Shown here: positions 1 through 13,799 of the stretch, piece after piece
How positions within the stretch are numbered: the stretch's first letter is position 1
Layout of the letters: every line of letters starts with the position of its first letter
Source: Heterocephalus glaber
Lineage: Eukaryota > Chordata > Mammalia > Rodentia > Bathyergidae
Direction of reading: 5' to 3'
Assembly: GCF_000247695.1 (NCBI RefSeq)
Contig: NW_004624779.1
Location: forward strand, 1,515,266 to 1,579,265
Length of the DNA stretch: 64,000 nucleotides
The notes under the pieces: generated by a model
The model's database searches: none
Told to the model about the DNA's origin: nothing
The model's input: the letters and a program-made list of their open reading frames with translations, nothing else
Translations under genes and position numbers: made by a program

Positions 1-60
1 TTGAAGATAAAGAGCATCTGAATATAAATTAAAAGAATTTGCTTTAAAAACACATCATAG

Positions 61-104
61 TACACAAACACGCACGCACGCGCGCACACACACACACACA
101 CACA
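61..104. repeat. (CA)n microsatellite with CG-variant start
   Basis: An alternating CA tract that starts with CGCA variant units and becomes pure CA. It is simple sequence with no coding content. Confidence 0.95.
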
Positions 105-894
105 GCCTCCATCATATGCAACACTTTGAACTGTCCTGATCAAATAAACTTCCAAAGTTCCTTTACATGGCTATAATTCTGAAAATTTGAACTTCTAAGT
201 CTTTAAATATGGAGTCACACGCTTATGGGACAGGGATGGTCCTAAGAAAGAACATTACAAGGAACAAGATCGAATTGGGAGCACAGTGATGGGACCTGAT
301 GGAGATGACCCAAGAAGAGATAATAACAAGCTCTGTGCTCTACCACATTTGTGTTTCAGGTCCCACTCACCACTCTATACTTTCCAGATGTATTTTGCTA
401 GCTAAGGACTGGGGAACATTTTTTTCCAGGTAATTTGATAACCTAATATCAAACCAGTTTATCTTGATGAATATTTAGAAATGATTCAGTTGACTAATCA
501 GTTTTCAAAATTGAAGCACTCTTAAATTTATAATAAATTTGTAATGAAATATTATATCATATGGACCTTTAAAATGTGTTCCCTTTTACTAAACTTTTAG
601 GTAAATACTGTCTTCTGCTCCTCCTAAGATCAGCTTACTATAAGGGTATTGCTCAAAAATGTACCCAAGGTGTATCTGCATCAGAAATATTCATGGTGCT
701 TCCAGAAAACTTATATGCCTTATTCTTTACCTACTCAATCAGATTTCTGAGAAATGGCTCAAAAACTTGCATTTCTAGTATGTGACCCAAGTCATTCATT
801 TACATGAAAGTTGCAGGCTTAGCTAAGAAATTCAGAACTGACATTAACAAATTTTCTGTCTGTAGTAGATTGTACAGTGACCTTCTACCTACGT
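105..894. other. Unassigned AT-rich DNA
   Basis: I recognise no repeat family, gene or RNA here. The open frame at 576-785 (69 codons) has no recognisable domain and chance-like composition. Confidence 0.5.
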
Positions 895-1305
895 ACCCAC
901 AAAGATATGTCCACCTGGAACCTATGAATGTGATTCTATTTGGAATAAAGATCTTTGGAGATGTATTAAGGATTCTGAGATGAGATCACCTTGAATAATT
1001 GTGTGGACCATAAATCCAGTAACAACAGTCCTTATAATAAGAGAAGATAAAAACAAAGAAAAAGTGAATGTAAAGACAGGGGAAGGAAAAGGAATTACGA
1101 GTCTGTAAGACCAAGGACATCAAAGATGACCAGTAGCGTTGAAGAGTTATGAAGCCTTTTCTCTTGTAGATTGTCCAGAAGCAACCAACTAGGCAGACAC
1201 CTTCTCTTTGGACTTCTGCCCTCCAGAACTATGAAAGAATAAATTTCTGCTGTTTTAAAACAACTTGTTTATGGAAATTTATTATATAGTTCTAGAAAAT
1301 GAATA
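895..1305 (+). mobile_element. ERVL-MaLR LTR, MLT1-type (old)
   Basis: The segment follows the MLT1-type LTR order from start to end: a GATATGTCCACCTGGAACCT-like 5' part, TTTGGAATAAAGATCTTTG, the GTCCTTATAATAAGAG block, CTTCTGCCCTCCAGAACTATG, and then an AATAAATTTCTGCTGTTTT polyadenylation region. No internal retroviral genes accompany it, so it is probably a solo LTR. It is diverged and non-coding. The subfamily was not resolved. Confidence 0.75.
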
Positions 1306-2094
1306 AAAATGTATACATACTTATCATTAATATAATAAAATGAATATATTTATTAACAATTAATTATAGTCAGTTAATATAATTTTAACTAGTAATTAAT
1401 ATTACAAATAATAGGTAATTTTTTGGCATTTATGGGGCAGGCACAATGTTTTAGGTCAAAGCCTGGTCTTGTCCACCTTAATATCTCAAGAATCTTGCAT
1501 AGAATTCCCTGCCAATAACCACCTGTCTTCCAAACTGGTTTCCTTTTCTTTTAGGCTAGTAAATTGAACAAATTTTCTTTGTTGTCTAAAAATTTTGTGT
1601 CCAACCCTTGTATCTAACTTATCAGTGGAGTTACTTCCAAATACATGAGTAGAGTTGAGCACTTATTTGTTTAAAGTGTCTTTTAAATATCATATTAATA
1701 ATGTTTTTATGTCTAAACATTAATGAAACTTTAACTTTAGTTTAAGAAAAGTGATTTACTACAAATTCAAAAATTTCATTTCAAAAAATCGAATGATTCA
1801 TATAAACTTTAAGTATAAACTCATAGCAAGATTAATATCCCTTTTAAAACATAAACTAAAATATATACAAAATCTAAGAATCTTATTCTTGTTGTACAAG
1901 AATATATATATATATTTCTGTTTCTCTAAAATTAAATAACCAGTCCATTAATGAATAATATTTATTCCATGTTCTGTAATATGCTAATGTTAACAAAGCC
2001 CAAAAAATATCCACACTGAATACAGAATGATCAGAGATGGAATACACATCAATCACTTTGCAAGGATGAGACCTAGGATTTTTTTCAAATTTCC
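1306..2094. other. Unassigned AT-rich DNA
   Basis: Very AT-rich sequence with a short TA run near 1900. I see no gene or repeat family that I can name. Confidence 0.5.
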
Positions 2095-2365
2095 TTTATC
2101 ATTAGTAAAAGCATAGCAACACCTGACATTAATTAAACATGTACTGTTTTAAATATAACTTTATATAAGTTCATTACATTAACCCTCATATCATCTCATT
2201 GAACTAGATTTTGTTCATTCCAATTTTTACAGATGAGAAATTTTTACAGATGAGAAAGAAAGGCTAAGTAAATTTCCTAAGGACACAAAGCTAGTTAATA
2301 GTAATTAGAGAACTAAAACCCAAGGAGTCTGGTTGAAATTTCAACCCTTGCCTTACACTGCCTTC
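2095..2365 (-). repeat. MIR SINE with internal duplication
   Basis: Read on the minus strand this matches the core of a MIR: the complement of TTTACAGATGAGAAA...GGCTAAGTAAATTTCCTAAGGACACAAAGCTAG corresponds to the conserved MIR segment around CTAGCTGTGTGACC...CATCTGTAAA. A 17-bp unit, TTTTTACAGATGAGAAA, occurs twice directly in tandem at 2224-2240 and 2241-2257. This is an old mammal-wide element. Confidence 0.8.
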
Positions 2366-2390
2366 CTTTACTGTCACTAATTAAAACTTG

Positions 2391-2486
2391 GGGGCCGGGG
2401 ATTTAGCTCAGTGGTTCCACCGCCTGCCTCACAAGCAGAAGGACCCAAGTTTGATCCCCAGTACCAAAACAAAACAAAACAAAAAA
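2391..2486 (+). mobile_element. ID-type SINE (tRNA-derived)
   Basis: A tRNA-like head carries box A (TTTAGCTCAGTGG) and box B (GTTTGATCCCCAGTACC) and is followed by an (AAAAC)n tail. Flanks AAAACTTGG (from 2383) and AAAACACTTGG (2483-2493) look like an imperfect target-site duplication. It is not a functional tRNA gene, because the anticodon arm is degenerate and a poly-A tail is present. Confidence 0.9.
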
Positions 2487-2493
2487 CACTTGG

Positions 2494-5400
2494 AAATTAA
2501 TTATGCCTCGTATTTATAAAAATCTGTCTCTGATGTATTCACTAAACCAACTGTTCACACTTAAAGAGAGGCACAAGTTTGGTATCACTGACCCCAACAC
2601 TTTCAGAACAGAAATGATACATACCATCAGTGTTTAGAAAAATTCACACTGTGAGACAGAAAAGGAAGCCTGCTGGAATGACTTTTGGGGAAGATTTTCC
2701 TCCTCCGTAAAAAGGCTGCTCAGAAAAAACCAGCACATCCTGCTTTAGATGTGGTCTTAAGAAAAATGAAACTCCTTATACAATAGCAGCCATATCGAGA
2801 CCACATGGGGACCATCCTGAGTTACAAAGCTTACATGCTTAAGGAGAGAAGGGAAGAAAAATGAAAAGCATTTGAGTTTTTTGCTAACTCTGGTACCACT
2901 TAACTTACACTTGTAATAATGAAATAATGTTTCCCTATTGTTTATGACACTTGCTAACAACTCTATTATCACTTGAAGCTTAGAGCATACTAATTGATAA
3001 AGTCAACAATTCCAAACTTTTTCTAACTATGCATTATTGAAGCAAGATAAACTTCAATTTTTATTGAAATATAAGTACTTGGAAATCAAAACTGATCATA
3101 ACCTTAAAAAAAGTCAGTCTTTAGTTTACTATCTTGAGTTATTTCTTTTAATTTATAAGATCTGAATGTTTGGATTATTTGCATTATAACATACTACAAT
3201 TCGAAGGCAACATACTGAAAAGGCTAGTAAATCACTTAACTAGTAAAGAAAAATCAATAGTATGTTTGATAATTTTTAGAATGTGAAAGTCAATTTTTGA
3301 TACCTGGGAAGAAATTCAAACATATCATTTATCTCCATTTATACCAATATCTCAGGGATATTTGCCATCCTATTAAGATAGCAGAGATTAGAAAACAGTC
3401 TGCAGGTGATTTACTCTCCCACATGCTATTCTGAGTTATATGCTCCTGAGATTGCTTTGCAAATACGTTAAAATTCATTCATGTCTGCCAATTATTTTCT
3501 AAATCTTTATCTACATTATTGTGTCTGTCTGTATCCCAGAGATGCTACTTGAAATGGTAGAAAGTATAAGCCACCTAAAGAATGCAATACTAACCTTTCA
3601 TACAGAATTAAGGAGACAAAGCAGTTGGTGTCTAGATATAACCAGATGCTGCCAGGTCAGTCCCAAAACCCAGTGGATCAGTACATTAGTATACCTGTCA
3701 CATCTTTGTGACGTATCAGTGGGTCATGATCCACCAGTTAAGAACTTTTGGCATAGATCATATTTGACATTTAATCAACATATACTGTTGCTCAAAAACA
3801 GAATCTTCTCTTAAGAGAAGCCAACAGCAAGATGATGGTAAGGGATCAGGATTTATTTATCAGGATAAATAAATCAACATTTATTCACCCAAATAAATTA
3901 AGAGAAAGCACCGAAAGCAAGCATTATTTTAAGATCTATGTTTAGAATTCACAAGGAGTAAGTTTGAGCAAGTCATTGGGTATTGTGATTTAGAGGTTAT
4001 TAAAATCTATCCTTGGGGGACATTTTCCAGATTTCTTAAAGAGGTATCAAGGACAGTTAGTTTTGTTGAAGCCCAAAAGAGGAAGTGGCTTGGGTGGCAG
4101 TGACGCACCAGAGGCAAAACACTCATTTCCAACTCCGGTTATAGAGACATGAAGCATTAGTCACCAGGAAAGAATCTGGCTCAAAGTCTAATGAGGCTGC
4201 TAAGAAGGGGCAAGCAGCAATATTGTACTGAAGATGGGATGGTTCAGAGAGAAAGAGACAGCATCCAGAGGGCAGAGAGCAAAAACTTTTGCTGGTGTTG
4301 ACAACAAATAAGGATTATGTACTTTGGTACTTCCTATCTTGATTATAGGATTATCATCAAGAGTGTGTGTGAATATACATGTATTGTTCATTACATCAAT
4401 CCTATAATTACTTATGTATCGCAAATGAAGAAATGTATAGCAAATAAGTCATTCCACTGTGAAGGTGTTATAGTTTTGTTTAATTAAATAAACAGTATTG
4501 GTTACAAGAATTAACACTGAAGAATATCAAAGATATTCAATATATGTTAGCATCAAAATATTAAATAAACCTAAAATCATTTTTAGTAGTATATGTTTGT
4601 CATTTTCAATTTTTTGATATGTATTAATATCTGTCGTAAAATTCTTTCCTTGAAGTGCTACTACAAGGGCAAATCATAATCACTGATGTTGATTTCCCTT
4701 TATATATCTGGACACTAGCAGTCTATATCTATCCAAGTGCTTCTCCTTGTGTATGTGAATCTATCTATTCAGTGCCTAACTGGTTCATCTGGGGTTTTAA
4801 AAACATAAACTCCATTAGGAAATAACAGAGTTACTTGCTAACATCCATAACTTCAAAATATTACTTGCAATTATTAGCACAGAATATAATTAAAAATAAG
4901 AACTTACAAATTTTGAGAGCAGAATTTATTATTAGCTATTATTATTTTGTGGTAATAAACAAATCTAAACATAATTAGGAGAGTAATTATTTTAAAACAG
5001 TTACTTTAAATGTAGAAACTAGTTTTCCTCTGTGATGCACAGTAATTAATATTTCCTAACAATTTTTTGGAATATGTGGTGTTCATTTTTTAATTAAAAC
5101 TTGTCTAGAGACAAGTGTGATTCCAGAGATGGAGCTCTCACACACATGGTTTTATCCTTAGAAGCTTCTGAGTTTCTAGCTTACTTCCAGGAGCATAACT
5201 GCTTACCTTTCCAGTAATCTTACTTGCTTAATAACTGGTAAGACATGGGAGAAGCAATGGTCTATCATGGGACATAGACTAATGAGATAAAATATTTCTG
5301 CTTATCATTTTTTTAGTTGTTTGGAGAATTTTCCCTCATATACATCTTTCTATGACTTCTCATGAAGTATTCTTTTCCACATTTTAATGAGCCCTGTCAT

Positions 5401-5969
5401 CAGATACTTTGTACTGGTTTTACTGACTTGTGTGACTTTTTCCTTCTTATTTTTTACAACTATTTTTTATTACATATATGATCTTAGGGTTTATACAGTG
5501 AGATTTCCAATCAATTCAGTAAACATGTATTAAGCTACTATGTACAGAACAATTTGGGAACCACTATAATGAGTATGAAGTAGTATTAAACACTTAAGCT
5601 GTATGCATTACTGGTGTTAACTTTCAAATTAGTATGGATTTAACACTCATTAGCCAAGGTCAGTAACTGTACAGCAATTGCCAGTAACCATGTTGACTTC
5701 TCCTAGTAAGCTTATTATATCTGGAAAACTGCCAGAATTGTAATGACCACTGATAAAGTTTACAATAGCTCAGTTATTGTCCAAGCGCCATCTAACTTCT
5801 GTATAAGCCAAAGAGGTGAATGAAAGGGGATGTGATAGGTATGACCATCTCTAATTTTTTCCTCTGTCATAAAGGCATTGCTATCCTTATTTCCCCAGAG
5901 AGCCACTATTGCTCCTGATTTGCTACTGTGCCAAGGAAGGAAAATTCCCAGGGTTTCTATTTAACTCTT
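2494..5969. other. Unassigned intergenic DNA
   Basis: AT-rich sequence with no recognised repeat or gene. Short open frames at 2757-2972 (minus), 3521-3814 (plus, 97 codons) and 4200-4424 (minus) have no domain, no splice context and no homology I know. Diverged repeats could be present below what can be seen by eye. Confidence 0.45.
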
Positions 5970-8669
5970 CCTATGACCACGGGTTCACCCTCTGGACCAA
6001 TGTGTAAATGTGGTTATTTTATGAGGTGTGAAAGTTTTCACTGAAATTAAACACTCAGCAGTTGGAGAAAGAATCACATGGTATCCCATGAACCAGTTGG
6101 GTCTAGCAGGAGTCAGAATCAGGCAAAGATCTGTCTCATACTTTGACTAGTTTGTCAGAATTTGGGGGGTCCCCAGGAATTACGGGCAGTTCAGGGACAG
6201 TGTCTAGAGATCCACAAAAGTCCTCATTGTTTCCTATTATCCAATATAATCACTCTGTAAAAGAATGAAGGTCCCTTTGGGGGAGGATTGGAGAAAAAGT
6301 TATAGTATACATTTGTAACAATGTTTCAGAGATTTTTCTCCAAGAAGACATAGCCAACACTTCCATCAAGTTTTCTGTGTCTTTGAATGACTTAGTTCTA
6401 GGAATTTGAAAAGTCTTGACTCTCTACTGTGGTAATTCAAGACAAGTTTTTAGACTTCTATCTATATAGATCAAGCAATATACCAATGCACTGGTTATTT
6501 GTTTCCATGGACATTGTGATCAATAAGCAACTGCCAAATTTTTTTAGCTAGGGCATTCTGATTACTGGTACCTCCTTGCTGTCTTTTATTGCAAATGGGC
6601 TCATTTTGTCTTGGACAATTACATGCTGTTACTTGGCCTTGACTACTCTGAGATTCCCATCACTGCTATGGAAATTGTGGAACTCTTCTCAATGATGGTA
6701 TCCCCTATGGTCTGGAGGACAAAGGGTAAGAGATCCCTTATTTCACAGATGTGGGTACCCTCCTTACTCATGTATTTCATGATGTCTTAGTGAAGACAGT
6801 GTTTTCCAGGCCATCTCATAAAATATTATAGAGTATATGTAATTATTACATGACAAATTCACTCCAAAATCCCTGTTTACCATATCTGATACATGCTAAG
6901 GAACCTCTAGCATCTCAAACTCATTAATAGAGGCTACCATTGAGTAGAAATTTGTCAAGCAATCAAGTAAACTACTGAAGCCATTTCATGTTGCACAAAC
7001 TAACACATTAAATCTGGACTCAACAATAAATATACTAATCACAATGAATTCAGTTTTATTTACTACTATTATATTCTGCCCTCTTTGGCCTAATACCCTC
7101 AGAATCCATGCCAAGACACAGTGTGTACGATTGCCATGAAGCTGGCTGCAACTTTTGCCTTGCAATGAGCTAGAAATAATCTGTATTGGTTGTGGTGATT
7201 CTTGACAAAAAAGCATCCACTTTTAAACCCATGGCCACAGTTATGGGTGTCAGAGAATTTTCAAGTGAGGATGGAGTAGCTTCTTCCAAGACAGGATGGC
7301 AAGTTCGTTTCAAGGGTAAGGGAGGCTCCACATGACCCAAGGACTCAAGACAATCAGTTTTATATGGTATTTGCATTCCAAGTATCTTCCCTCTTTGTTC
7401 CTAGTACTCTAACTATTCCCCCAAATCTCCCTAAGTTTCAAATGAGAAACCTGAAAAGACTGTGAACATTAAAATTCAGTAGTCCAAGTAATTCAATTTT
7501 GTGTTGAATTTTAGCAATATCATCCCTAACACTGCAATAAATATCATTTAGGGTGATTACAGAAGTTCTCCAATTCTCAGACTGTGCCTTTAGCTGGGAT
7601 TTCAGGACCCTGAATCGTCATTTTCTTCCTATAAGAACTGGTTTGCTCCACAGAAGCCATTCCACACCATAGTCCTTGGACTCATTATTCCTACCATGAG
7701 GCTGCAATGGAGCATCCATGTGGACTTTCGAGGCACCTTTTTCATTTAGCTCTCTCATCACCATCAATCATGGATGATAAGTTACTTACGATTAATCCAG
7801 TCAACCCAGTTCCCCATGTGAAGAACTCAGCATTGGTTTAAATCCTATGACTTGACCAATCCAATCACAAATTCCAGTCTTTGTCGGCATAGGTCCTGAG
7901 ACCAACCCAGTAGCAATTTCATATCAGTGAGAGTCAAGTCAGCAGAAAAAAACTATGTAGTAATTTGATCAGGAAGAGATCAATAAAAAGAATTTTAACA
8001 AAAAAACTAAAGCTGAAGGGATAAAGAGAACTCCAAAGAATAGAGGAGCCACAGATGTAGGAAGCAGAGTAGAGCTGAGGAGAGTACTCAAGAAGGGGCA
8101 AATCTAGAAGAAGCACGACCCATGCCAGGACTCATATCCAGAGCTCTCTGGAGAGTTCTGTGACTATGACATTGTAGAAAAGAAAAGAAAATGTCTGCTG
8201 ATGTACTACAAGCTGTAGTTAGCAGGAAGAAAATCACCTTTTGGAGCACCAGTGAACTCTTGAAAGTCTTCAAGACTCCTTCAGTGTTGCTGGGAAATGG
8301 CCCTCAGGGTTGCCCGAGCAACACTCTGGGAAAGCACCTGCAGTGGTTTGGCTGATGAACCCTAGATGGCCCACATGCTAAGCAGGCACCACAGGGACAT
8401 GCACAGCTTCTCTGGAATGAGCACAGAGTCCCTTCTTCCTTCGGGTTCCCTCCAGCAACTGCTACTCACAATGCTTAGTGTCATGACAGCTAGCGAAGGA
8501 GAAATGTTCGTGTGGTCCAAGATCAAAAGCTAGGCAATGACAGGGGGTTCTAGAGCTCAGCAGCAATAAATCCACAGCTTGCACAGGTGCAATTTATTAA
8601 TCTTCATATTTAAAGTAGTGAGATAGGAAAACCACATCATTCTCTTTCCCTTGGAAAACAGTCCTGGTA
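5970..8669. other. Unassigned mosaic, possibly an old element interior
   Basis: This 2.7-kb stretch is less AT-rich than its left neighbour. On the minus strand it carries a run of short open frames (6986-7216, 7170-7376, 7934-8116, 8088-8273). Clustered broken frames on one strand can be the residue of an old retroelement, but I recognise no gag, pol or env motif and assign no family. Confidence 0.25.
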
Positions 8670-9052
8670 GCAAATGCTGTTTCCTGTCTTTACATTAATC
8701 AATCCTAAGGCTAAGCAAAAAGAAACTGTGTGCGCTCCAGGACTTTCCTGCTCCTGCAAGATAAACCAGTGTGCAACTTAACACACTACCTATCAGAAGC
8801 AGTAGCTTTCTAAGATTTGTTTCCATAGCCTCATATCTCAGTATCCTCTAATCCCTCTTATAGCTACTAATTAAACACGTCTATTCCAACTAGTTTTCTA
8901 TTCTATAAGCTCCGCCTTAAAACTACCCAGTCAAGAGTTTAAAATTCCCTGAGTTTCCACTTCTGAAATCCCATACTATTCTCTCCTATTACGCTAAGCC
9001 TAATAAACCTAGCTTGCCTCAATCCTTGCTTTCGGTGGTGGTCTGGTGCATT
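8670..9052 (+). mobile_element. Probable solo ERV LTR
   Basis: The order of signals fits an LTR on the plus strand: a TG start near 8678, a TATA-like element at about 8904 (TCTATAAGCTCC), a polyadenylation signal AATAAA at 9002-9007, and then a T/G-rich GCTTTCGGTGGTGGTCTGG stretch ending in GCA near 9050. No primer-binding site or internal gene is visible beyond it. No duplication was identified, so the boundaries are approximate. Confidence 0.4.
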
Positions 9053-9600
9053 CAGTCAAGGATAGAAGCCACCATCCAACCAGAAGTTGCAGAGACTGTG
9101 CTTTTAAGGGTGAAAGCACTGAGGCTAATCTAAAGGGCTGCTGAGTCATGATGAAGGCAGGAAGGCCGCTTTGAACACGGCTTGCCTTCCAAGAATATGC
9201 TTTCTTGCAGTCTATTTATTCCTGGCCTGATCACTTATTGCAATAATGTTGTTCAAGCAGTTTTGGAGACCAAACAATGAAGCTGTTTAACTATGAGAAT
9301 GCTGTATGATACTGAGTATAAACAGTGCTTTTTCGAGTGCTAAATGTGGCATTCAGTAGAAATTTTAAGTCAGAAGGATTCTGTACTCTCTGTCTAGAAT
9401 CTAACTGTGCTGAGACTTCCATAACGGACAGCAACAAGATACAGACCCTGGGCATGGATATCAGTCCACTTGAGGTCTGAAGTCTCATAACTAGAGGCAA
9501 TAGTGAGTCTTCTTATATAGCTTCTATAGAAGCAGAGGCAGATATGAAATAAATGGTGACTGAATCAGATTAGCTGATCAGGGATTTACTAAAGGGGGAA
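9053..9600. other. Unassigned DNA
   Basis: I recognise no gene or repeat. The minus-strand frame at 9291-9500 has no recognisable domain. Confidence 0.45.
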
Positions 9601-10320
9601 AAAACGAAAAAGTATGCTAATTTATAGGTAGGTAATAAGCACATGACAAAGATGCAAATTAAAATCACAGTAACATATCAGTTCACAAAAATCAAAACAG
9701 CTAAAGTAAAAAATTGTAGCAACAGGAAGGAATGGCGAGGATGCTGATGAAATGAATTGCTCATACACTGTTGGTGGGAATATAAAATGGCATAGCCACT
9801 TGGGAAAACAATTTAGTGGTTTCTTACACAACTAAATGTGCAATTGACATAAGACCCAGCAATTACACTTTTGAGTGTTTACCCTAAAATAATGAAAACT
9901 ATGTTCACAGCAAACCTATACACAAATGTTCATAGCCGCTTAACAAACAAACATAGGACAACTCAGATGTTCTTCAACCACTGAATGGCTAAGCAAATTA
10001 TGACGCATCTATATCACGGGATGCTAAGAAGCAGTAGATATGTACAGTCTGGATGAATCTCAAGGGAATTATGATGAGTTTTTTTTAAAGTAGAAAGGAC
10101 AAATGAAAGAAAGTGACAAGAAAGAAAATAAAGGAAATCTCAAGTGGTCATATACTGTATGATTCTATTTGTATGACATAATTGCAGAAAACGAGAACAA
10201 CTAGTGGTTGCTAAGATTCATGGGAGGTGAGTGTTGCTATAAAAGGCCAACAAGAGAGAACCTTGTAATGATGGTAACATTCTGTACTTGGCTGTACCAA
10301 TGCCAACATCTTGACTGTGA
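9600..10320 (+). mobile_element. Old L1 3' fragment (L1M-type)
   Basis: The sequence follows the ORF2 C-terminal region of an old L1: GATGCAAATTAAAATCACA, ACACTGTTGGTGGGAATATAAAATGG, GACCCAGCAATTACACT, and the CTGAATGGCTAAGCAAATTATGACG segment. Frames are broken throughout. The minus-strand frame at 9622-9831 is a shadow. Confidence 0.8.
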
Positions 10321-13300
10321 CAGTGTACTATAGCTTTGTAAAATGTAGCCACTGGGGAAAAGTGGCTGAATTATTTCATAAAACTGCCTATAAATCTACC
10401 ACTATCTCAAATCAAGTGTTTGACTGTAAAAATATGACAAAAGGCAAGAAACTAACAGGAAAAGAAAAGACAGGGCCCTTCCACGGTCATTTCCCCCCAT
10501 ACTTACAAAGTTGGCATGGGTAAGACTTCGTTGTTTATTACTTGTTTAGAGACATATAAAGAAGAGATGGGTTTGATGTCTCTCTACCATGTCAGAGATT
10601 TCCATATTTTATTCAAGGAATTTGGAATTGGATGAGTGCTCATTTTAAATTTAACACCATGGAGAGGTGGTATGAAAACAACTGAATGCTGTGCTTCACG
10701 ATGACAGATTCTAACAAATTGAAGTTATAGAAGAGCTTGGAACCGGAGGCAAATTTTATACATAGATCCTGACTGGACCTAAATAAAGTCTCTCCTGACC
10801 AAAGTAAAACACGTTTTGTTTTGAACAATAGGATTTACTTCAACCAAACATGTACAAATGTGTGGCTCATTTGTCCTGTTGACAGAGTAAACAGCCAATC
10901 TTTAAACAGCATGTTCTATACAAGCTCTCCAAATAAATACATACTTAACAATCCCCTAATTTTCCCCCTCTGGCAAGTTATTATGAGAATTTCTTCCTCT
11001 GTGTGTGGATCTGTGTGCATTTATGTGCATGTTTCCAAGCCTGATAAATAAACTGTGTAAAAAAATATTTAGAATATCTTAGCTTTTAAAATTCTTTGTC
11101 AAACAATATGACAGCAAGAAGATCTAGTTTTATTTTGGCTAAATATTTATACTAGACAAAAAAATTTGTAGAAAGGACTGATAATTAGGGCTAAAAGAAG
11201 TAGACTAGATTAAATTTGAATATAAAGGAAATTTAATGAATATTTTTTAAATCCCAATCTCCAACCCCTATTTAAATATGAAGTCTCAAAACAATAAAAC
11301 CCTTATTATAATGAATGATAACATCACTGTACTTGACTATTGCATCTTTCATTTATTTCTAATCTCTTTAGCTATATTAAATGAACAGCCTTTAATTTCA
11401 CTCTTCTTAAAAATCAAACTGATCCCAGTTGTACATTATTAAAAGAGTATTTTATTCCACTTGCAGTTTCCAAAACTGTTTTGCTTTTAATGAAAATGCA
11501 TAATTATTGCTAAACAGTGCCATTAGAAATACATAATTTTTACTTAATGAAAGAGTGAATAAAAACATTTATTTCACTTTGAAGATCCTAAAAAAAGACC
11601 TGAAAGTCTTAAATAAAATAATCTCTTACAAAATAAAAACTGCAAAAAAGCAATAGGTCATGTTTACAAACAAAATCATACCAAATCAGAAAATGTCCTG
11701 CATTTTTGATAGCAATTTACCTCACATAACAGAAGGAACTGAGTAACAGAGTCTCATTTTGGTCTCTAAATGCATGCTGCATTAGTTTTTATTGTACAGC
11801 CATTTATTAAGCCCTGAACTTTTAATAAGTAAAAGAGAAGGTATAAATTTTATATGCGCTTCCTGCCTGCAAGAGGTTAACATGTTAGCTAAACTTTGAT
11901 GAAATTACCTAATTAGTATGCTATTTCTGTGTTCCCAAGAACCAGGGCACATATATGTCTTCATACACTATAGAAATGAGACAGACAAGTAGTAGTGGCT
12001 GACGGATCATTAAAGTATAGCAGAATATTGTGAGAATAAAAGAAAAGATGCAAGGAAAAAATGTTATCTACTTCAAAATCATCTACCCACATTGACTCAA
12101 ATTACCACATTTCTCTCATATTTATCATCAAATCAATTAAGTCAGCTCTTCAAGACACATGAAATACTACACTTCACTGAATCTAAGACACCATCAACCA
12201 TAACATTCATCATTATTTTATGTTCTATTTAGAAAGGGAAAATGCTGCCAATAAAACTATGATGCATCATCTAATTTAAATTAATGCCTCAGTTTTAAAA
12301 TGAATTCTGGGTTTGGAGGTGGTAAAATATTTTAAATAAAATGTGTGTATTAGAATCCATAAACTAAAATATCCCTTACATATTAGAACATATTATGAAA
12401 TGGTTATGATAAACCTGTGTCCATCACCCATGAATATATCAAATATTAAGCTAAGCTGTTCAAATAACATTCAATTAGGAGAAAACAAGGAACCAAGGAC
12501 ACAAAATAAATCTTCGGCCATAATTGGGGCAATTAACAACCTCACTGAAACATTTCTCATCTCTAGGAGGACTGATCATTAAAATTAATAGGATCATAGT
12601 ATATAAAGTTCACAATGGTTGAAATAGAATAACAACCTGGTATACTATTTGTAGTAAAATAAAATAAAATTTTGAAATTTTCTTTATTTCCCAAGATTAT
12701 TTGTTGTTAATATTTGCCTTGATATTTCATGCTTGATTTGTTAGCTTAAAACATTTATAAGCATTAATACAAATATTTAGTATCTATTAAATTTTCAAAC
12801 TTGAACTATTTTATATTGAAGAGCATGCCTCAATATAAACAGCTTCCCTATGTATCTATACATACATAAAACCTAAAAGAAACAAACTTTAACCCTGTCT
12901 TTTCGTGAATGATACTCATTGTCTATCATTTTAAAAACCAAATAAATTATTATTAAATTGCTTTAATTCAAATTCAAAAATTTTTCATGTCCTTATATAA
13001 AATGAGTGAAAATGAAATGATGTTTAGCTCCATTCCATTATATTGTAACATGAAGAATTCTAGGGCTATTTTTTTGCCATTCCCATTTCATTACAATTTT
13101 TTCTTTAATCTCCACTCCCAAAACTAACATCTATGATTCAATTATCATATCTATTCCGACATATTTGGACTTAAATTATTCTAAATGTTCTCGTTTATAT
13201 TTTCACCTTGATGACATGTTACTCAACCCATCATTCTACCTTAAGGATGTTCTATGAAAGTTTACCTTGTTTGTCTACCTGACTCTAGAAGATATTAAAC

Positions 13301-13530
13301 AGATATTGTTGGTTTTTCTTAGTCTTTCATAATTGCTATAAAAATATAGTGAATGATTAGCAGTAGACTTAGAATGACAATAAATTTCAAGTTCAGGCTA
13401 TTTTCCATTTTACTATGATTTCCTAGAGATTTTAATTTCTAATCACTTAATCACAACCAAAGGCATTTGGATATTAACCTATATGTTCTATAGATGATTT
13501 TCACTCACCAAGAATTACTGTTTCGAGATG
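10321..13530. other. Unassigned AT-rich DNA
   Basis: More than 3 kb of AT-rich sequence in which I recognise no gene, RNA or named repeat. Frames at 10311-10523, 10640-10828, 10821-11051 and 12343-12582 are short, lack domains and overlap on opposite strands. Confidence 0.45.
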
Positions 13531-13695
13531 ACTTACTCTGTACCAAGCACTGCATGAAATGTTATTCAGTCTTCACAATAAGCCAGGATGTGCAGTTTGA
13601 TTACTGCATTTCACAGATGTGAATTTGTCCTAGGCTGTCCTACTCCCTAATGGCAAAACTACAATTCTGAAGTGCAATTCACACCAGAGTGTGTA
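13531..13695 (-). repeat. MIR SINE fragment
   Basis: ACTCTGTACCAAGCACTGCAT, then CTTCACAATAAGCC and ATTTCACAGATGTGAA, match the reverse complement of the MIR 3' half. It is highly diverged. Confidence 0.65.
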
Positions 13696-13799
13696 TTCTG
13701 TGAACTATTAATTCTTGTGAATACCATCCACAAAAAAATTGGCAAATGTGTCCTTAATCCCTGAACTGATATTCTTTGAACAACTCTATTTAAACAATA

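Noticed and set aside
61..104. CRISPR-like or structured array at the CA, TA and triplet repeats
   Set aside because: These are simple microsatellites without spacers. The host is a eukaryote.
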